Positions 34,723 through 43,274 of a stretch of DNA of 64,000 nucleotides are shown in pieces (position 1 is the first letter of the stretch; the number at the start of each line of letters is the position of its first letter). Origin of the DNA: Bradyrhizobium diazoefficiens USDA 110. GTDB lineage: Bacteria > Pseudomonadota > Alphaproteobacteria > Rhizobiales > Xanthobacteraceae. A program made the translations under genes and the position numbers. A model generated the notes under the pieces. That model saw nothing but the letters and a program-made list of their open reading frames with translations, did no database searches and had not been told where the DNA came from. The stretch covers positions 3,024,001 through 3,088,000 of the forward strand of contig NC_004463.1 in NCBI RefSeq assembly GCF_000011365.1, read 5' to 3'.

Positions 34723-35790
34723 ATGAAGAGTTTCAAGGTCGCCGATTTCAAGGCGCCGCTGCAGGAGTTCGACGAGCCCACGCCGCAGCCGTCGGGCACG
34801 CAGGTGCTGATCAAGGTGAAGGCCGCCGGCGTCTGCCACAGCGACCTCCATATCTGGGAAGGCGGTTACGATCTCGGCCATGGCCGCAAGCCGCTGTCGC
34901 TGAAGGACCGCGGCATCAATCTGCCGCTGACCATGGGCCACGAGACGGTCGGTGAAATCGTGGCTTTCGGTCCTGACGTGAAGCCGACCGACCAGGGTGA
35001 TCTCAGGCTCGGCGATGTCGGCCTGGTCTATCCCTGGATCGGCTGCGGCAAGTGCGCGACCTGCCTTGGCGGCGACGAGAACATGTGCCTGACGCCGCGC
35101 TCGCTCGGCGTCTATTGCGACGGCGGCTATTCCGATCACATGTTGGTGCCGCATCCGCGCTATCTGCTGAACCTCAAAGGGCTCGATCCCGCGACCACCG
35201 CGCCCTATGCCTGCTCGGGCGTCACCACCTACAGTGCGCTGAAGAAGGTCGAGCAGCATTTCGACACGCCGATCGTGATGTTCGGCGCCGGCGGCCTCGG
35301 CCTGATGGCGCTGTCGCTGTTGAAAGCGATGGGCGGCAAGGGCGCGATCATGGTCGACATCGACGCCAGGAAGCGCGAGGCGGCGGAGAAGGCCGGCGCG
35401 CTTGCGACCGTCGATCCCAAGGCGCCGGACGCGCTGGAGCAGCTTGCCAAGAAAGCGGGCGGGCCGATCCGCGCCGTCATCGACCTCGTCGGCAATGCCG
35501 CGACGACGCAGCTCGGCTTCGACTGCCTGACCAAGGGCGGCAAGCTCGTCATCGTCGGCCTGTTCGGCGGTGGCGCGACCTGGGCGCTGCCGCTGATTCC
35601 GATCAAGGCGGTGACCATCCAGGGCAGCTATGTCGGCAATCTGCGCGAGACGCAGGAACTGCTCGACCTCGTGCGAACGAAGAACGTGCCGCCGATCCCG
35701 GTGACGCGTCAGCCGCTCGCCAAGGCCAACGACGCGCTGGTGCAGTTGCAGCAGGGCGCCGTGGTCGGACGCACGGTGCTGACGCCGTAG
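34723..35790 (+). CDS. Zinc-dependent alcohol dehydrogenase
   Basis: 355 residues of the MDR family. Catalytic zinc ligands are the Cys of GVCHSD, the His-Glu of GHETVGE and probably a Cys in YACSGVTT; the structural zinc is bound by CGKCATCLGGDENMC. The Rossmann motif is GAGGLGLMAL at about 187-196, followed by an acidic residue in VDID, which favours NAD. GGGAGGA lies before the ATG. Substrate unknown. Confidence 0.9.
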   Translation: MKSFKVADFKAPLQEFDEPTPQPSGTQVLIKVKAAGVCHSDLHIWEGGYDLGHGRKPLSLKDRGINLPLTMGHETVGEIVAFGPDVKPTDQGDLRLGDVGLVYPWIGCGKCATCLGGDENMCLTPRSLGVYCDGGYSDHMLVPHPRYLLNLKGLDPATTAPYACSGVTTYSALKKVEQHFDTPIVMFGAGGLGLMALSLLKAMGGKGAIMVDIDARKREAAEKAGALATVDPKAPDALEQLAKKAGGPIRAVIDLVGNAATTQLGFDCLTKGGKLVIVGLFGGGATWALPLIPIKAVTIQGSYVGNLRETQELLDLVRTKNVPPIPVTRQPLAKANDALVQLQQGAVVGRTVLTP

Positions 35791-35800
35791 TTTCTCTTTA

Positions 35801-35882
35801 CGTCATTCCGGGGCGATGCAAAGCATCGAACCCGGAATCTCGAGATTCCGGGTTCGGTCCTGCGGACCGCCCCGGAATGACG
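35801..35882. repeat. Intergenic palindromic repeat, family 2 copy B
   Basis: CGTCATTCCGGGGCGATGC at the left is the inverse of the right end GCCCCGGAATGACG, with an inner CCCGGAATCTCGAGATTCCGGG palindrome split by CTCGAG. Related to 26128-26250. It separates two genes on the same strand. Confidence 0.85.
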
Positions 35883-35903
35883 CCCGAAAATGCAGGAACC
35901 CCC

Positions 35904-36983
35904 ATGTCCGCAAACAACGCCTTCCACATTGCCGTGCTCGCCGGTGACGGCATCGGCCCTGAAGTCATGGCCCCGGCGATCGAGGTGCTGCGCAAGATCG
36001 AACAGAAATCGGATTTGCGCTTCCGCTTCACCGAGGCGCCGGCCGGTGCCAACAATTATCTCGCCACCGGCAAGTCGATGCCCGAGAGAACGATCAAGCT
36101 GTGCGAGGAGGCGGATGCGATCCTGCTCGGGGCCTGCGGCCTGCCGTCGGTGCGCTACCCCGACAACACCGAGATCGCGCCGCAGATCGAGCTGCGCTTC
36201 ATCTTCGATCTCTATGCCGGCGTGCGGCCGGCGCGGCTCATTCCGGGCGTGCCGAGCCCGATCGTCGGCGCCGACACGCGCGGTATCGACCTCGTCGTGA
36301 TCCGCGAATCCACCGAGGGCCTGTTCGCCTCGATGGGCAAGGGCGTCGTCACCCATGAGGATGCGCGCGAGACCATGGTGATCACGCGCCGGACCTCCGA
36401 GCGCCTGTTCGAGTTCTCGTTTCGCCTCGCCGCACGCCGCAAGGCGCGCGGCAAGCCGGGGATGCTGACCTGCGTCGACAAGGCGAACGTGTTCAAGGCC
36501 TTTGCCTTCTTCCGCGGCATCTTCGACGAGATTGCCAAGAAGCATCCGGAGGTGAGGACCGACCGGCTCTATGTCGATGCCTGCTCGGCGATGCTGGTGA
36601 AGCGTCCCTGGGATTTCGACGTGATGGTGATGGAGAACATGTTCGGCGACATCGTCTCCGACATCACCGCGAGCCTGATCGGCGGTCTCGGCATGGCGCC
36701 GTCGGCCGACATCGGCGACAAATACGCCGTGTTCCAGCCTTGCCACGGCACCGCGCCCGATATCATGGGGCAGGGCAAGGCCAATCCGACCGGCATGATC
36801 CTGTCGGCCGCGATGATGCTGGACTGGATCGCGGACAAGCACGGCGTCGAGAGCGCGGCAGAAGCCGGCGAGACGATCGAACGTGCGGTGGACCAGGTCT
36901 ATGCCGGCGGCATCAAGCCGATGGAGTTCGGCGGCAGCAACGGCACGGCCGACATCACGAAGGCGGTGCTGGGGGCGCTGTAG
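35904..36983 (+). CDS. Isocitrate/isopropylmalate dehydrogenase-family enzyme
   Basis: 359-residue beta-decarboxylating dehydrogenase. GDGIGPEV is the N-terminal family motif, ESTEGLFA the phosphate loop region, CVDKANVFKAF carries the catalytic Lys and DACSAMLVKRPWDFDVMV the metal-site Asp. The signature NMFGDIVSDITASLIGGLGM spans about 247-266. It does not sit with leu genes, so it may act on tartrate, homoisocitrate or another malate derivative rather than isopropylmalate. The start is the ATG at 35904; the open frame upstream overlaps the dehydrogenase gene. Confidence 0.88.
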   Translation: MSANNAFHIAVLAGDGIGPEVMAPAIEVLRKIEQKSDLRFRFTEAPAGANNYLATGKSMPERTIKLCEEADAILLGACGLPSVRYPDNTEIAPQIELRFIFDLYAGVRPARLIPGVPSPIVGADTRGIDLVVIRESTEGLFASMGKGVVTHEDARETMVITRRTSERLFEFSFRLAARRKARGKPGMLTCVDKANVFKAFAFFRGIFDEIAKKHPEVRTDRLYVDACSAMLVKRPWDFDVMVMENMFGDIVSDITASLIGGLGMAPSADIGDKYAVFQPCHGTAPDIMGQGKANPTGMILSAAMMLDWIADKHGVESAAEAGETIERAVDQVYAGGIKPMEFGGSNGTADITKAVLGAL

Positions 36984-36998
36984 TCAGATGCCAAGAGA

Positions 36999-37018
36999 AA
37001 GGGGCCTCGCGGCCCCTT
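36999..37018. terminator. Bidirectional terminator hairpin
   Basis: AAGGGGCC-TCGC-GGCCCCTT forms an 8-bp stem between two convergent genes; flanking A and T bases give short tracts on both sides. Confidence 0.75.
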
Positions 37019-37024
37019 CGTCGT

Positions 37025-37309
37025 TCACCAGCGGTGCCAGTGGCGGTGACCCCAGCCCCATGGGCGCGGGCCGCCATAGTACCGGCGCGGGCCACCGTAA
37101 TAGCCATAGGCGCCATAATAGTTCGGACGCCACCAGCAGCGGCCCCACTGATTACAGACCATTCGGACCTGATCGACGTTGGCGGCCGGACCGCTTGCGA
37201 CGCGATCGGCCTGCGGAATCCCGTTCGGCATCGCCGCGAGCGCTTGCCCTGACGTCAGCGCAGCGCTGCCGAGCGCGGCCAGACCAAGCACAGCAAACTT
37301 GAGTTTCAT
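37025..37309 (-). CDS. Small exported Gly/Tyr/Trp/His-rich protein
   Basis: 94 residues. A signal peptide ends at about 25 (MKLKFAVLGLAALGSAALTS, then GQALA). The mature part has VRMVCNQWGRCWWRPNYYGA followed by YYGGPRRYYGG and a His/Trp tail. The Cys-x5-Cys pair in this CNQWGRCWW element recurs in many rhizobial secreted small proteins of unknown function, perhaps cell-surface. The terminator at 36999 serves it. Confidence 0.78.
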   Translation of the reverse strand: MKLKFAVLGLAALGSAALTSGQALAAMPNGIPQADRVASGPAANVDQVRMVCNQWGRCWWRPNYYGAYGYYGGPRRYYGGPRPWGWGHRHWHRW

Positions 37310-37414
37310 CGCAATCTCCCTCGTTGGTGGCGGAAGAACTTGCGACGGATCAGTTGGTTGCTATCGCGGTGCAGGAGGCAGAGGAATTTAATCTTCCTGA
37401 ATGCCGGTTCAGCT

Positions 37415-38230
37415 TCACCGCCCCGAAAATTGCGGCTTGCGCTTCTCCATGAAGGCCTGCCGGCCCTCGCGAAAATCGGCGGAGTCCATGCAGGCATGGC
37501 CGATCGCCTTGATCGCCTCCATGTCGCGACCGCTTTCGTCCTTCAGCACCTGTGCGATGGTGATCTTGGCGGCCTTGATCGCGAGCGGGGCGTTCTGCGA
37601 GATCGTCGCGGCGATCGCCATGGTCTCGCCCCAGAGCTGATCGTCCGGGACCACGCGCTCGACGAGGCCAATGCGCAGCGCTTCCGCGGAATCGATCCGC
37701 ATGCCCGTGTACATCAGCAGCCGCGCCCAGGACGGGCCGACCAGCGACACCAGGTGCCGCAATCCGTCGTAGCCATAGGCGATGCCGAGCCTTGCCGCGG
37801 GAATGCCGAACTGGCTGCCAAGCGCAGCGATGCGGATGTCGGCAAGCATCGCGACCTGCATGCCGCCGCCGAGACAAAAGCCCTGGATGCAGGCGATCGT
37901 CGGCTTGGGATAGTCGGCGAGCAGCGCGCGCTGGGCGGCGCTGCGTCTGGCGTAATCCTCGGACGCCGCCGCGTTGTGGCGCGTCTTCTCGAACTGGCTG
38001 ATGTCGGCGCCGGATACGAACGCCTTGCCGCCGGCGCCGCGCAGGATCACGACGCGCACCGCGTCGTCGTCGCGCAAGGCCGTCAGTGCCTCGCCAAATC
38101 CCTCCCACATCTCCAGCGACATCGCATTGCGCTTGTCGGGATTGTTGAAGGTGATCACGCCGACGCCATCAGTGGCGTGCTTGAGGATCTTGCCGTCGGC
38201 GTAGGAAGTTTCATTGGAAATGTCGGGCAT
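37415..38230 (-). CDS. Crotonase-superfamily protein lacking both hydratase glutamates
   Basis: 271 residues with the enoyl-CoA hydratase/isomerase fold. Oxyanion-hole segments are KAFVSGADISQF and IQGFCLGGGMQVAM. At the two positions that hold catalytic Glu144 and Glu164 in rat enoyl-CoA hydratase this protein has Gln125 and Ala145. Classical hydration is therefore unlikely, and another crotonase reaction (thioester hydrolysis, decarboxylation, isomerisation) is possible. It is commonly labelled enoyl-CoA hydratase. It has no functional partner next to it. Confidence 0.85.
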   Translation of the reverse strand: MPDISNETSYADGKILKHATDGVGVITFNNPDKRNAMSLEMWEGFGEALTALRDDDAVRVVILRGAGGKAFVSGADISQFEKTRHNAAASEDYARRSAAQRALLADYPKPTIACIQGFCLGGGMQVAMLADIRIAALGSQFGIPAARLGIAYGYDGLRHLVSLVGPSWARLLMYTGMRIDSAEALRIGLVERVVPDDQLWGETMAIAATISQNAPLAIKAAKITIAQVLKDESGRDMEAIKAIGHACMDSADFREGRQAFMEKRKPQFSGR

Positions 38231-38357
38231 CGCGCGCTCGCTTGTCGTAGGCCGGGCGCAATGTGCTGCCGGGCCGAGGTCCGGGTCAACCGCGGCGAGG
38301 CGAGGGGCTCTGCATCCGCCTGTGCCGCGATTGCATGGCGCGGCTACTGCGCCGATC

Positions 38358-39707
38358 CTAGCGCGTCATGTGCGCGGTCAGCGGATGGCTGCCGGCATTG
38401 CTGAAGAAGGCCGCCTCTTCCGCGGTCGCCTCCAGCAACTGCTCGTCCTGGTTATAGACGTCGTTGCGGAACTGGACGGTCTGGTCCTTGGTCATCCACG
38501 CCGTGAGATAGGTCCAGGCCACCGGGACCTTCTTCGCCATGGCGACGTCGAGGTGCTGGCCGGTCGCGATTTCAGCGTCGATCGCGGCGCGGCTCCACTT
38601 CGGCTGGTCCTTGAGCAGCCAGGCGGCGAGATCGCGCACGTTGTCGACGCGCGAGCAGCCGTGGGAATCGAAACGGTAGTCGTCGCTGAACAGATTGCGC
38701 TGGTTGGTGTCGTGCATGTAAACCGAGTAGGCGTTCGGCATGTCGATCTTCACCGCGCCAAGCGCGTTGAAGGTGCCGTTCTGCTGGCGCACAGTGAAGT
38801 TCGGCGTATGCGTGCCGGACCAGTCGACCGAATGCGGATCGATCGGATTGTCGTGGGCGTCGAGCACCTCCATGTGCATACGCGACAGGTAGGTCGGGTC
38901 CTTGCGCATATGCGCGGAGATTTCGGTCTTGGCGATCGATGACGGCACCGTCCAGGTCGGATTGAGAACGACGCTGGTGATCTGGGCCGTCAGTGTCGGC
39001 GAGGGCTTTTCGGTCTTGCCGACGATGACGCGATAGCGCCGCACCACGACGTCGTTCTCGACCGCTTCGGCAAAGGCCGCGGGGATGTTGACCACGACAT
39101 AGCGCTGGCCGAAGCCGAAATTCATGTTCTCGAGCCGCTGGAGCGAAGCCTCCAGCTGCCGGATGCGCTTCTGCACGGAAACGTTCATCGCCGCGAGCGT
39201 GCGCGGCGTCACCATGCCGGTCGGCGCCAGCCCGTGGCGAGCCTGGAAACGCTTCACCGCGTCCGCGAGATCCTGGTCGAAGGCGCCGCTTGCCTTGTCG
39301 GCGGAAAGGTCGCCGGAGACGATCAGCCGCTTGCGCAGCAGGTCGTCATTGGCGCCCTGGACGCCGAGCGCGAATTTGGCGTCTGCCGGGATCGTCGGCC
39401 AGCCGCCGCGCACCGCGAGATCGGAATAGCTGAGCGCCGCGTCCTTGATGCGCTGGGCTGAGCCCTCGTCATAGGTCGGCTCGTGCGTCATCGCGAGCGC
39501 TGCGGCCGAGCGGCTTTCCGGCGTCGAGGCCGAGGTCGACGCGGCGGTTTTCGGCGCGGCCGCGTGGGCCGGATTGGCGGCGGCCGGCACGGTGCCGCCC
39601 GACGCCGCCGGGCTGGAGCCGGCCTGGCCCGTGGTCTCGGTCTGCGCGAGCGCGGAAGCGCTGGCGAAGAGGCCCATGGCAATCATCACGGCATGGCGCT
39701 TCGACAT
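38358..39707 (-). CDS. L,D-transpeptidase (YkuD) with peptidoglycan-binding domain
   Basis: 449 residues. A signal peptide (VMIAMGLFASASALAQ) is followed by an Ala/Ser/Thr-rich linker to about 75, a peptidoglycan-binding domain (about 125-185, FQARHGLAPTGMVTPRTL) and a YkuD catalytic domain with the site FDSHGC351SRV. It is like E. coli YcbB/LdtD in layout and probably makes 3-3 crosslinks or attaches surface polymers in the periplasm. Alphaproteobacteria of this order rely heavily on such crosslinks. Confidence 0.9.
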   Translation of the reverse strand: MSKRHAVMIAMGLFASASALAQTETTGQAGSSPAASGGTVPAAANPAHAAAPKTAASTSASTPESRSAAALAMTHEPTYDEGSAQRIKDAALSYSDLAVRGGWPTIPADAKFALGVQGANDDLLRKRLIVSGDLSADKASGAFDQDLADAVKRFQARHGLAPTGMVTPRTLAAMNVSVQKRIRQLEASLQRLENMNFGFGQRYVVVNIPAAFAEAVENDVVVRRYRVIVGKTEKPSPTLTAQITSVVLNPTWTVPSSIAKTEISAHMRKDPTYLSRMHMEVLDAHDNPIDPHSVDWSGTHTPNFTVRQQNGTFNALGAVKIDMPNAYSVYMHDTNQRNLFSDDYRFDSHGCSRVDNVRDLAAWLLKDQPKWSRAAIDAEIATGQHLDVAMAKKVPVAWTYLTAWMTKDQTVQFRNDVYNQDEQLLEATAEEAAFFSNAGSHPLTAHMTR

Positions 39708-39969
39708 CTGTCTTGTTCTTCCCCTGAGGACGAGGCCCGGACGAGCGCTCGCATTGGCAATTTCCCGGTCGCCGCGCCGCGGGCGCCGATTGGTAAGATC
39801 GGCGGGAAGCTAGGGCATCAATATTGAGGTCCCATTAAGCACGGCAGTCGAAAACTCCGCGCGTCCAGTGCGGAGTCTCTCGATTGGGTCGCGGCAGGGT
39901 GGAGATGGGTTCGCGAAAACCGCGGGCGGGGGCAGGGAAAAGATGAAGAAAAAGATCAAGAAAAAGACC

Positions 39970-39995
39970 AAAAAAAAGGGCGGTCAGGCCGCCCC
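39970..39995 (-). terminator. Intrinsic terminator downstream of the XRE regulator gene
   Basis: On the reverse strand GGGGCGG-CCTGA-CCGCCC is followed by eight T, a classical rho-independent signal. It ends the LysR-XRE transcription unit. The forward-strand A-rich stretch at 39943-39977 is the complement of this T tract and what follows. Confidence 0.85.
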
Positions 39996-40045
39996 GAATG
40001 CCGCGCGCGGACGGCGCGCAGGCCAAATCCGATCCAGCAGGTCTC

Positions 40046-40085
40046 GTTCAATCCGGCCGCGCCCCCGTGACGCGGTGGATTGAAC
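40046..40085. repeat. Long hairpin after the XRE gene
   Basis: GTTCAATCC pairs with GGATTGAAC, and inside it CCGCG pairs with CGCGG, giving a 14-bp interrupted stem. It lies 33 bp beyond the XRE stop and before the terminator, so it is in the 3' untranslated part of the mRNA and may stabilise it. Confidence 0.6.
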
Positions 40086-40117
40086 GTCGGCCTTGAAGGC
40101 CAGACCGCCGAGATGGA

Positions 40118-40522
40118 TCAGGCTTCGTTCGCCGCGATCGATTCCATCAGCGAGACGAGCTGACGCTGCACCGTCTGGTCCTTGATCTTGCTGTAAGCGC
40201 GCAGCAGGCGGAGGCTGAAGGCCGAATCGAGGAACAGCAGGCTCTCGACTTCGCGCGCCTTGTTGTCGCCGTCGTAGAAGAAGGTCACGGGCACGTCGAG
40301 GGCGGTGGCGATCTGCTGAAGCCGAGCCGCGCCGACGCGATTGACGCCCTTCTCGTATTTCTGAACCTGCTGGAAGCTGACGCCGAGCTTCTCGCCGAGC
40401 TCGGCCTGCGAGATCTTCATCTCGACGCGCCGCAGACGGATCCGTTTGCCAAGCTCGATGTCGGGCTTGCCGGCACTGCGTTGCTTCATTCTCTTCGCCG
40501 CTGTTTTCATGTTCGTTCTCAC
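40118..40522 (-). CDS. XRE-family helix-turn-helix regulator
   Basis: 134 residues. A Lys/Arg-rich N-terminus leads into a Cro/C1-type helix-turn-helix at about 24-80 (RIRLRRVEMKISQAELGEKL, VSFQQVQKYEKGVNRV), then a helical C-terminal part with SAFSLRLLRAYSKI. This layout matches the rhizobial PhrR-like regulators. The GTG at 40522 overlaps the LysR stop as GTGA; the ATG at 40510 is equally possible. A hairpin and a terminator follow. Confidence 0.88.
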   Translation of the reverse strand: MRTNMKTAAKRMKQRSAGKPDIELGKRIRLRRVEMKISQAELGEKLGVSFQQVQKYEKGVNRVGAARLQQIATALDVPVTFFYDGDNKAREVESLLFLDSAFSLRLLRAYSKIKDQTVQRQLVSLMESIAANEA

Positions 40523-41565
40523 CGTTCTTCGGTTGAAAATCCCCCGAAGAGCTGGGTCAGGGGTTCGCCCATATACGAGTCCTTGAATTCATGCGGGTGC
40601 ACGAACTCTTCCTTAAACCACGGGAAGCGAGCCGGATTGAAAGCCTCGATCAGCCAGTCAATCATGTGCCGTACCCGCGGAATTCGGCCGCTACCGGGAT
40701 GGTAGGACAACCAGATATCCAGCGGTCGGTTCAGCTCGACCTCCAGTGGAATCAACTTCCCGCCAAGCGCGACGGCGTAGCTCGGGAATACGCCGATTCC
40801 GGCGCCATTCGCGACAGCCCAGTAGTTGGCGCTTGAGACGTTGGTCTTCATGACCAGAAGGTCACGTTCAGGAACGCCCGGGAAGAAGCTCTCGAAAGTT
40901 TCCTTGGCGGCGAGCTGGTCGGCGAATTGCAGCACCAAGCGGTGCTTGATCAATTCCATTGCCGAGCGCGGAGCGCCATGTTTCTCGATGTATTTCTCGG
41001 AGGCCCAGAACATCAGATGCATGCGGCCGAGCCGCACCAGCTTGACGTCGAGCGCGGAAGGACGCGACAGGTGGATGGCGACGTCAGCCTCGTGGCGGGA
41101 GACGTCTGCGGATCGCATCGCGCAATGCAGGTCGACCAGAATCTTCGGATAGGCCTGCTGGAATTCGACCAGGCGCGGGGCGAGCCAGAACGTCCCAAGG
41201 CCCTCGGTCACCGCGACGCGGACCTCGCCGGACAGGACATTGGCCGTCGAATCGCTGGTGCGCAGCACGTCGAACGCAGCCGCCTCCATTCGTTCGACGG
41301 CGGAGACCACCATCGTGCCCTCGTCAGTCAGGTGGGTGCCGTGCACGTCGCGGGTGAAAAGGGTAGTGCCGGTCTGACGCTCGAAATCGTCGATGCGTCG
41401 GCGGACGGCGTTGATCGACAGCGACAGACGTTCGGCCGCCGAGCGGAAACTTCCGGATCGGACGACTTCCAGGAAAATCCGGGCGGCATCCCAATCCGAG
41501 AGGCCGCTGAGATTTGCTTTTTGGCGTTCCTCTAGTGGAACGCCCCTTTCCGCCAAGGAGTGCAT
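40519..41565 (-). CDS. LysR-family transcriptional regulator
   Basis: 348 residues, longer than the usual 300. The helix-turn-helix is at about 25-85 (AARIFLEVVRSGSFRSAAER, LSINAVRRRIDDFERQTGTT). The effector domain follows to about 310, and an extra C-terminal tail of about 35 residues carries HPHEFKDSYMGEPLTQLFGG. The last four bases overlap the XRE start. A 482-bp gap lies upstream with an imperfect inverted repeat at 41656-41674 that could be its own operator. Confidence 0.9.
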   Translation of the reverse strand: MHSLAERGVPLEERQKANLSGLSDWDAARIFLEVVRSGSFRSAAERLSLSINAVRRRIDDFERQTGTTLFTRDVHGTHLTDEGTMVVSAVERMEAAAFDVLRTSDSTANVLSGEVRVAVTEGLGTFWLAPRLVEFQQAYPKILVDLHCAMRSADVSRHEADVAIHLSRPSALDVKLVRLGRMHLMFWASEKYIEKHGAPRSAMELIKHRLVLQFADQLAAKETFESFFPGVPERDLLVMKTNVSSANYWAVANGAGIGVFPSYAVALGGKLIPLEVELNRPLDIWLSYHPGSGRIPRVRHMIDWLIEAFNPARFPWFKEEFVHPHEFKDSYMGEPLTQLFGGFSTEER

Positions 41566-42047
41566 ACAAGTCCCTTCGGGTTGTTAAACTGGCAGAATCT
41601 GGCGCAAACCACAACCACGACGGGTTGGGGAATGGCGAGTTTTGAACGCCATCCTTACTACCTCGAAGGTGGTATCTGAGTGCGGCCAAGGGCTGGGAAT
41701 CGGGCAAACTTTCGCCCGAATGAGGGGTGTCGCGTGAGTTCCGTTGCGAGCCGTGAAATGGCTGCGGGATTGTCGGCGCTGTCCGCAATGGATCTGCTTG
41801 CGAGAGAGGCGTTCCCGCCTTCCAGGACGGATCGATCACAGCGCATCGTGCGTTCTACCCTTCGTCGTTTCGCTGATGGCCAATTAAGCAGCGGGGCGAT
41901 GTTCGCCGGAACCGCAGTTTCAACGCAGAAACACACTGAAATCATGTTCAGAGGCGCAGCGGCCTCGTGCTATCGTTGGCTCTCCATGGGGGCCAGAGGG
42001 GTCGTCACCAACACGTCTCGCAGGCCGAATTAACGGAAAGAACGCCG
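41566..42047. other. 482-bp gap upstream of LysR, no recognised gene
   Basis: Less GC-rich than its surroundings. An imperfect inverted repeat (TACTACCT-CGA-AGGTGGTA) lies at 41656-41674, about 90 bp before the LysR start, a usual place for a LysR operator. A forward frame open at 41680-42033 (117 codons) has no ribosome site at its start and no family I recognise, so it was not called. Nothing else was seen. Confidence 0.5.
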
Positions 42048-42314
42048 GTGTCGCATTCAGACGAACAGTTGCAGTCGGTGCTGGAAACGCTCGAGGAGTG
42101 CCGCAGGGTTCTCAACGAGATCAATAGCCGTGAGTCGGCCGAGCTGCTGTCCATTGTCATCCTGGACGTGCGGATGAAACTCAAAGGAATTGACAGTGCC
42201 GATCTCAAGGCATTGTGCGACGAAATGCTGCGGAGCGCTGCAAGCGAACCGCCACCCCCCTCCAAGCAGACGCAGGACCAGCCCCGGCGTCCGCTGCTCC
42301 GCGTGGTGAAGTAG
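42048..42314 (+). CDS. Small hypothetical protein
   Basis: 88 residues from a GTG preceded by GGAAAG. It is mostly helical, acidic at the start (SHSDEQLQSVLETLEECRRV, then NEINSRESAELLSIVILDVR) with a Pro/Lys/Gln-rich tail (PPPPSKQTQDQPRRP). No signal peptide or membrane segment. The heptad-like N-terminal half suggests a small coiled coil or regulator-binding protein. I do not recognise the family. Confidence 0.55.
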   Translation: MSHSDEQLQSVLETLEECRRVLNEINSRESAELLSIVILDVRMKLKGIDSADLKALCDEMLRSAASEPPPPSKQTQDQPRRPLLRVVK

Positions 42315-42517
42315 CCGCGCCGCCGGATCTCGCTTTTTGGCGAGGTTTGTGCGCGTCCCGATGCCGCATCTGTGATTGCGGACGGCATCGGGAGGAGCCC
42401 TGGTTTTGTGCGCCTCTGTTGCGCATTTTCCGGCATCGGCTACACCAGAGCCGGTGCTCCGGGCCGCGCGCATTCCCCGCGCGCCGCGCCGGCGCCTGAG
42501 ATGGCTCCGACTGCATC

Positions 42518-43249
42518 ATGCAAAATGTTTCGATCCCGGCGGCGCTGATTGCCGGCCTCGTCAGCTTCCTCTCCCCATGCGTCCTGCCGCTGGTCCCGCC
42601 CTACCTGATCTATCTCACGGGCGCGACGATCGAGCATGTCGAGAGCGACGAGCCGTCATCGGCCTCCAAGCGCGCGATCATGATGTCGGCGCTTCTGTTC
42701 GTGCTCGGCTTCTCCACCGTGTTTGTGGCGCTCGGCGCCAGCGCCTCGCTGGTCGGCGGGCTGATCCGGGCCTGGTCGGCGGAGCTGTCGATCCTCGCCG
42801 GCGTCGTCATCATCGTGATGGGTCTGCACTTCCTCGGCCTGACGCGCATCGGCCTGTTGATGCGCGAGGGCCGGCTGCCGATCCCGAAACCCGTCGGCCT
42901 GTGGGGCGCCTACATCATGGGCCTCGCCTTCGCCTTCGGCTGGACGCCCTGCATCGGCCCGATCCTCGCCGCGATCCTCTCGATCGCCGCGGCCGAAGCC
43001 ACGGTGACCAAGGGCGCAGGGCTCCTCGCGGTCTATTCCGCGGGCCTCGGCATTCCCTTCCTGATCGCCGCGCTGATGATCGAGCAGTTCTCCGCGCTGT
43101 TCGCGCGCATGAAGGGCCATCTCGTCAATGTCGAGCGCGCCATGGGCGTGTTGATGGTGATCACCGGCATCGGCTTTCTCACCGGCGCGGTCTCGAATGT
43201 GAGCATCTGGCTGCTGGAGACGTTTCCGGCGTTGCAGACGTTCGGGTAG
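42518..43249 (+). CDS. ccdA: CcdA-type thiol-disulfide transporter for cytochrome c maturation
   Basis: 243 residues with six membrane helices. The redox Cys pair is in SPCVLPLVPP (helix 1) and TPCIGPIL (helix 4). CcdA carries reducing power from cytoplasmic thioredoxin to the periplasm for heme attachment, which the cytochromes FixO and FixP require. Single gene, forward strand, ATG at 42518. Confidence 0.92.
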   Translation: MQNVSIPAALIAGLVSFLSPCVLPLVPPYLIYLTGATIEHVESDEPSSASKRAIMMSALLFVLGFSTVFVALGASASLVGGLIRAWSAELSILAGVVIIVMGLHFLGLTRIGLLMREGRLPIPKPVGLWGAYIMGLAFAFGWTPCIGPILAAILSIAAAEATVTKGAGLLAVYSAGLGIPFLIAALMIEQFSALFARMKGHLVNVERAMGVLMVITGIGFLTGAVSNVSIWLLETFPALQTFG

Positions 43250-43274
43250 GGCGTGTCGAATGGGAGTGCTGCAA

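Noticed and set aside
35052..35903. Upstream extension of the IPMDH-like gene
   Set aside because: Overlaps the alcohol dehydrogenase gene in another frame and a repeat; the Arg-rich translation is not protein-like.
39868..40083. 71-codon forward frame with a Lys run (KMKKKIKKKTKKK)
   Set aside because: The Lys-rich part is the complement of a terminator's T tract for the reverse-strand XRE gene; no ribosome site.
41680..42033. 117-codon forward frame in the gap upstream of LysR
   Set aside because: No ribosome site at the ATG, no domain, ends without a downstream gene. Left as an unexplained gap.
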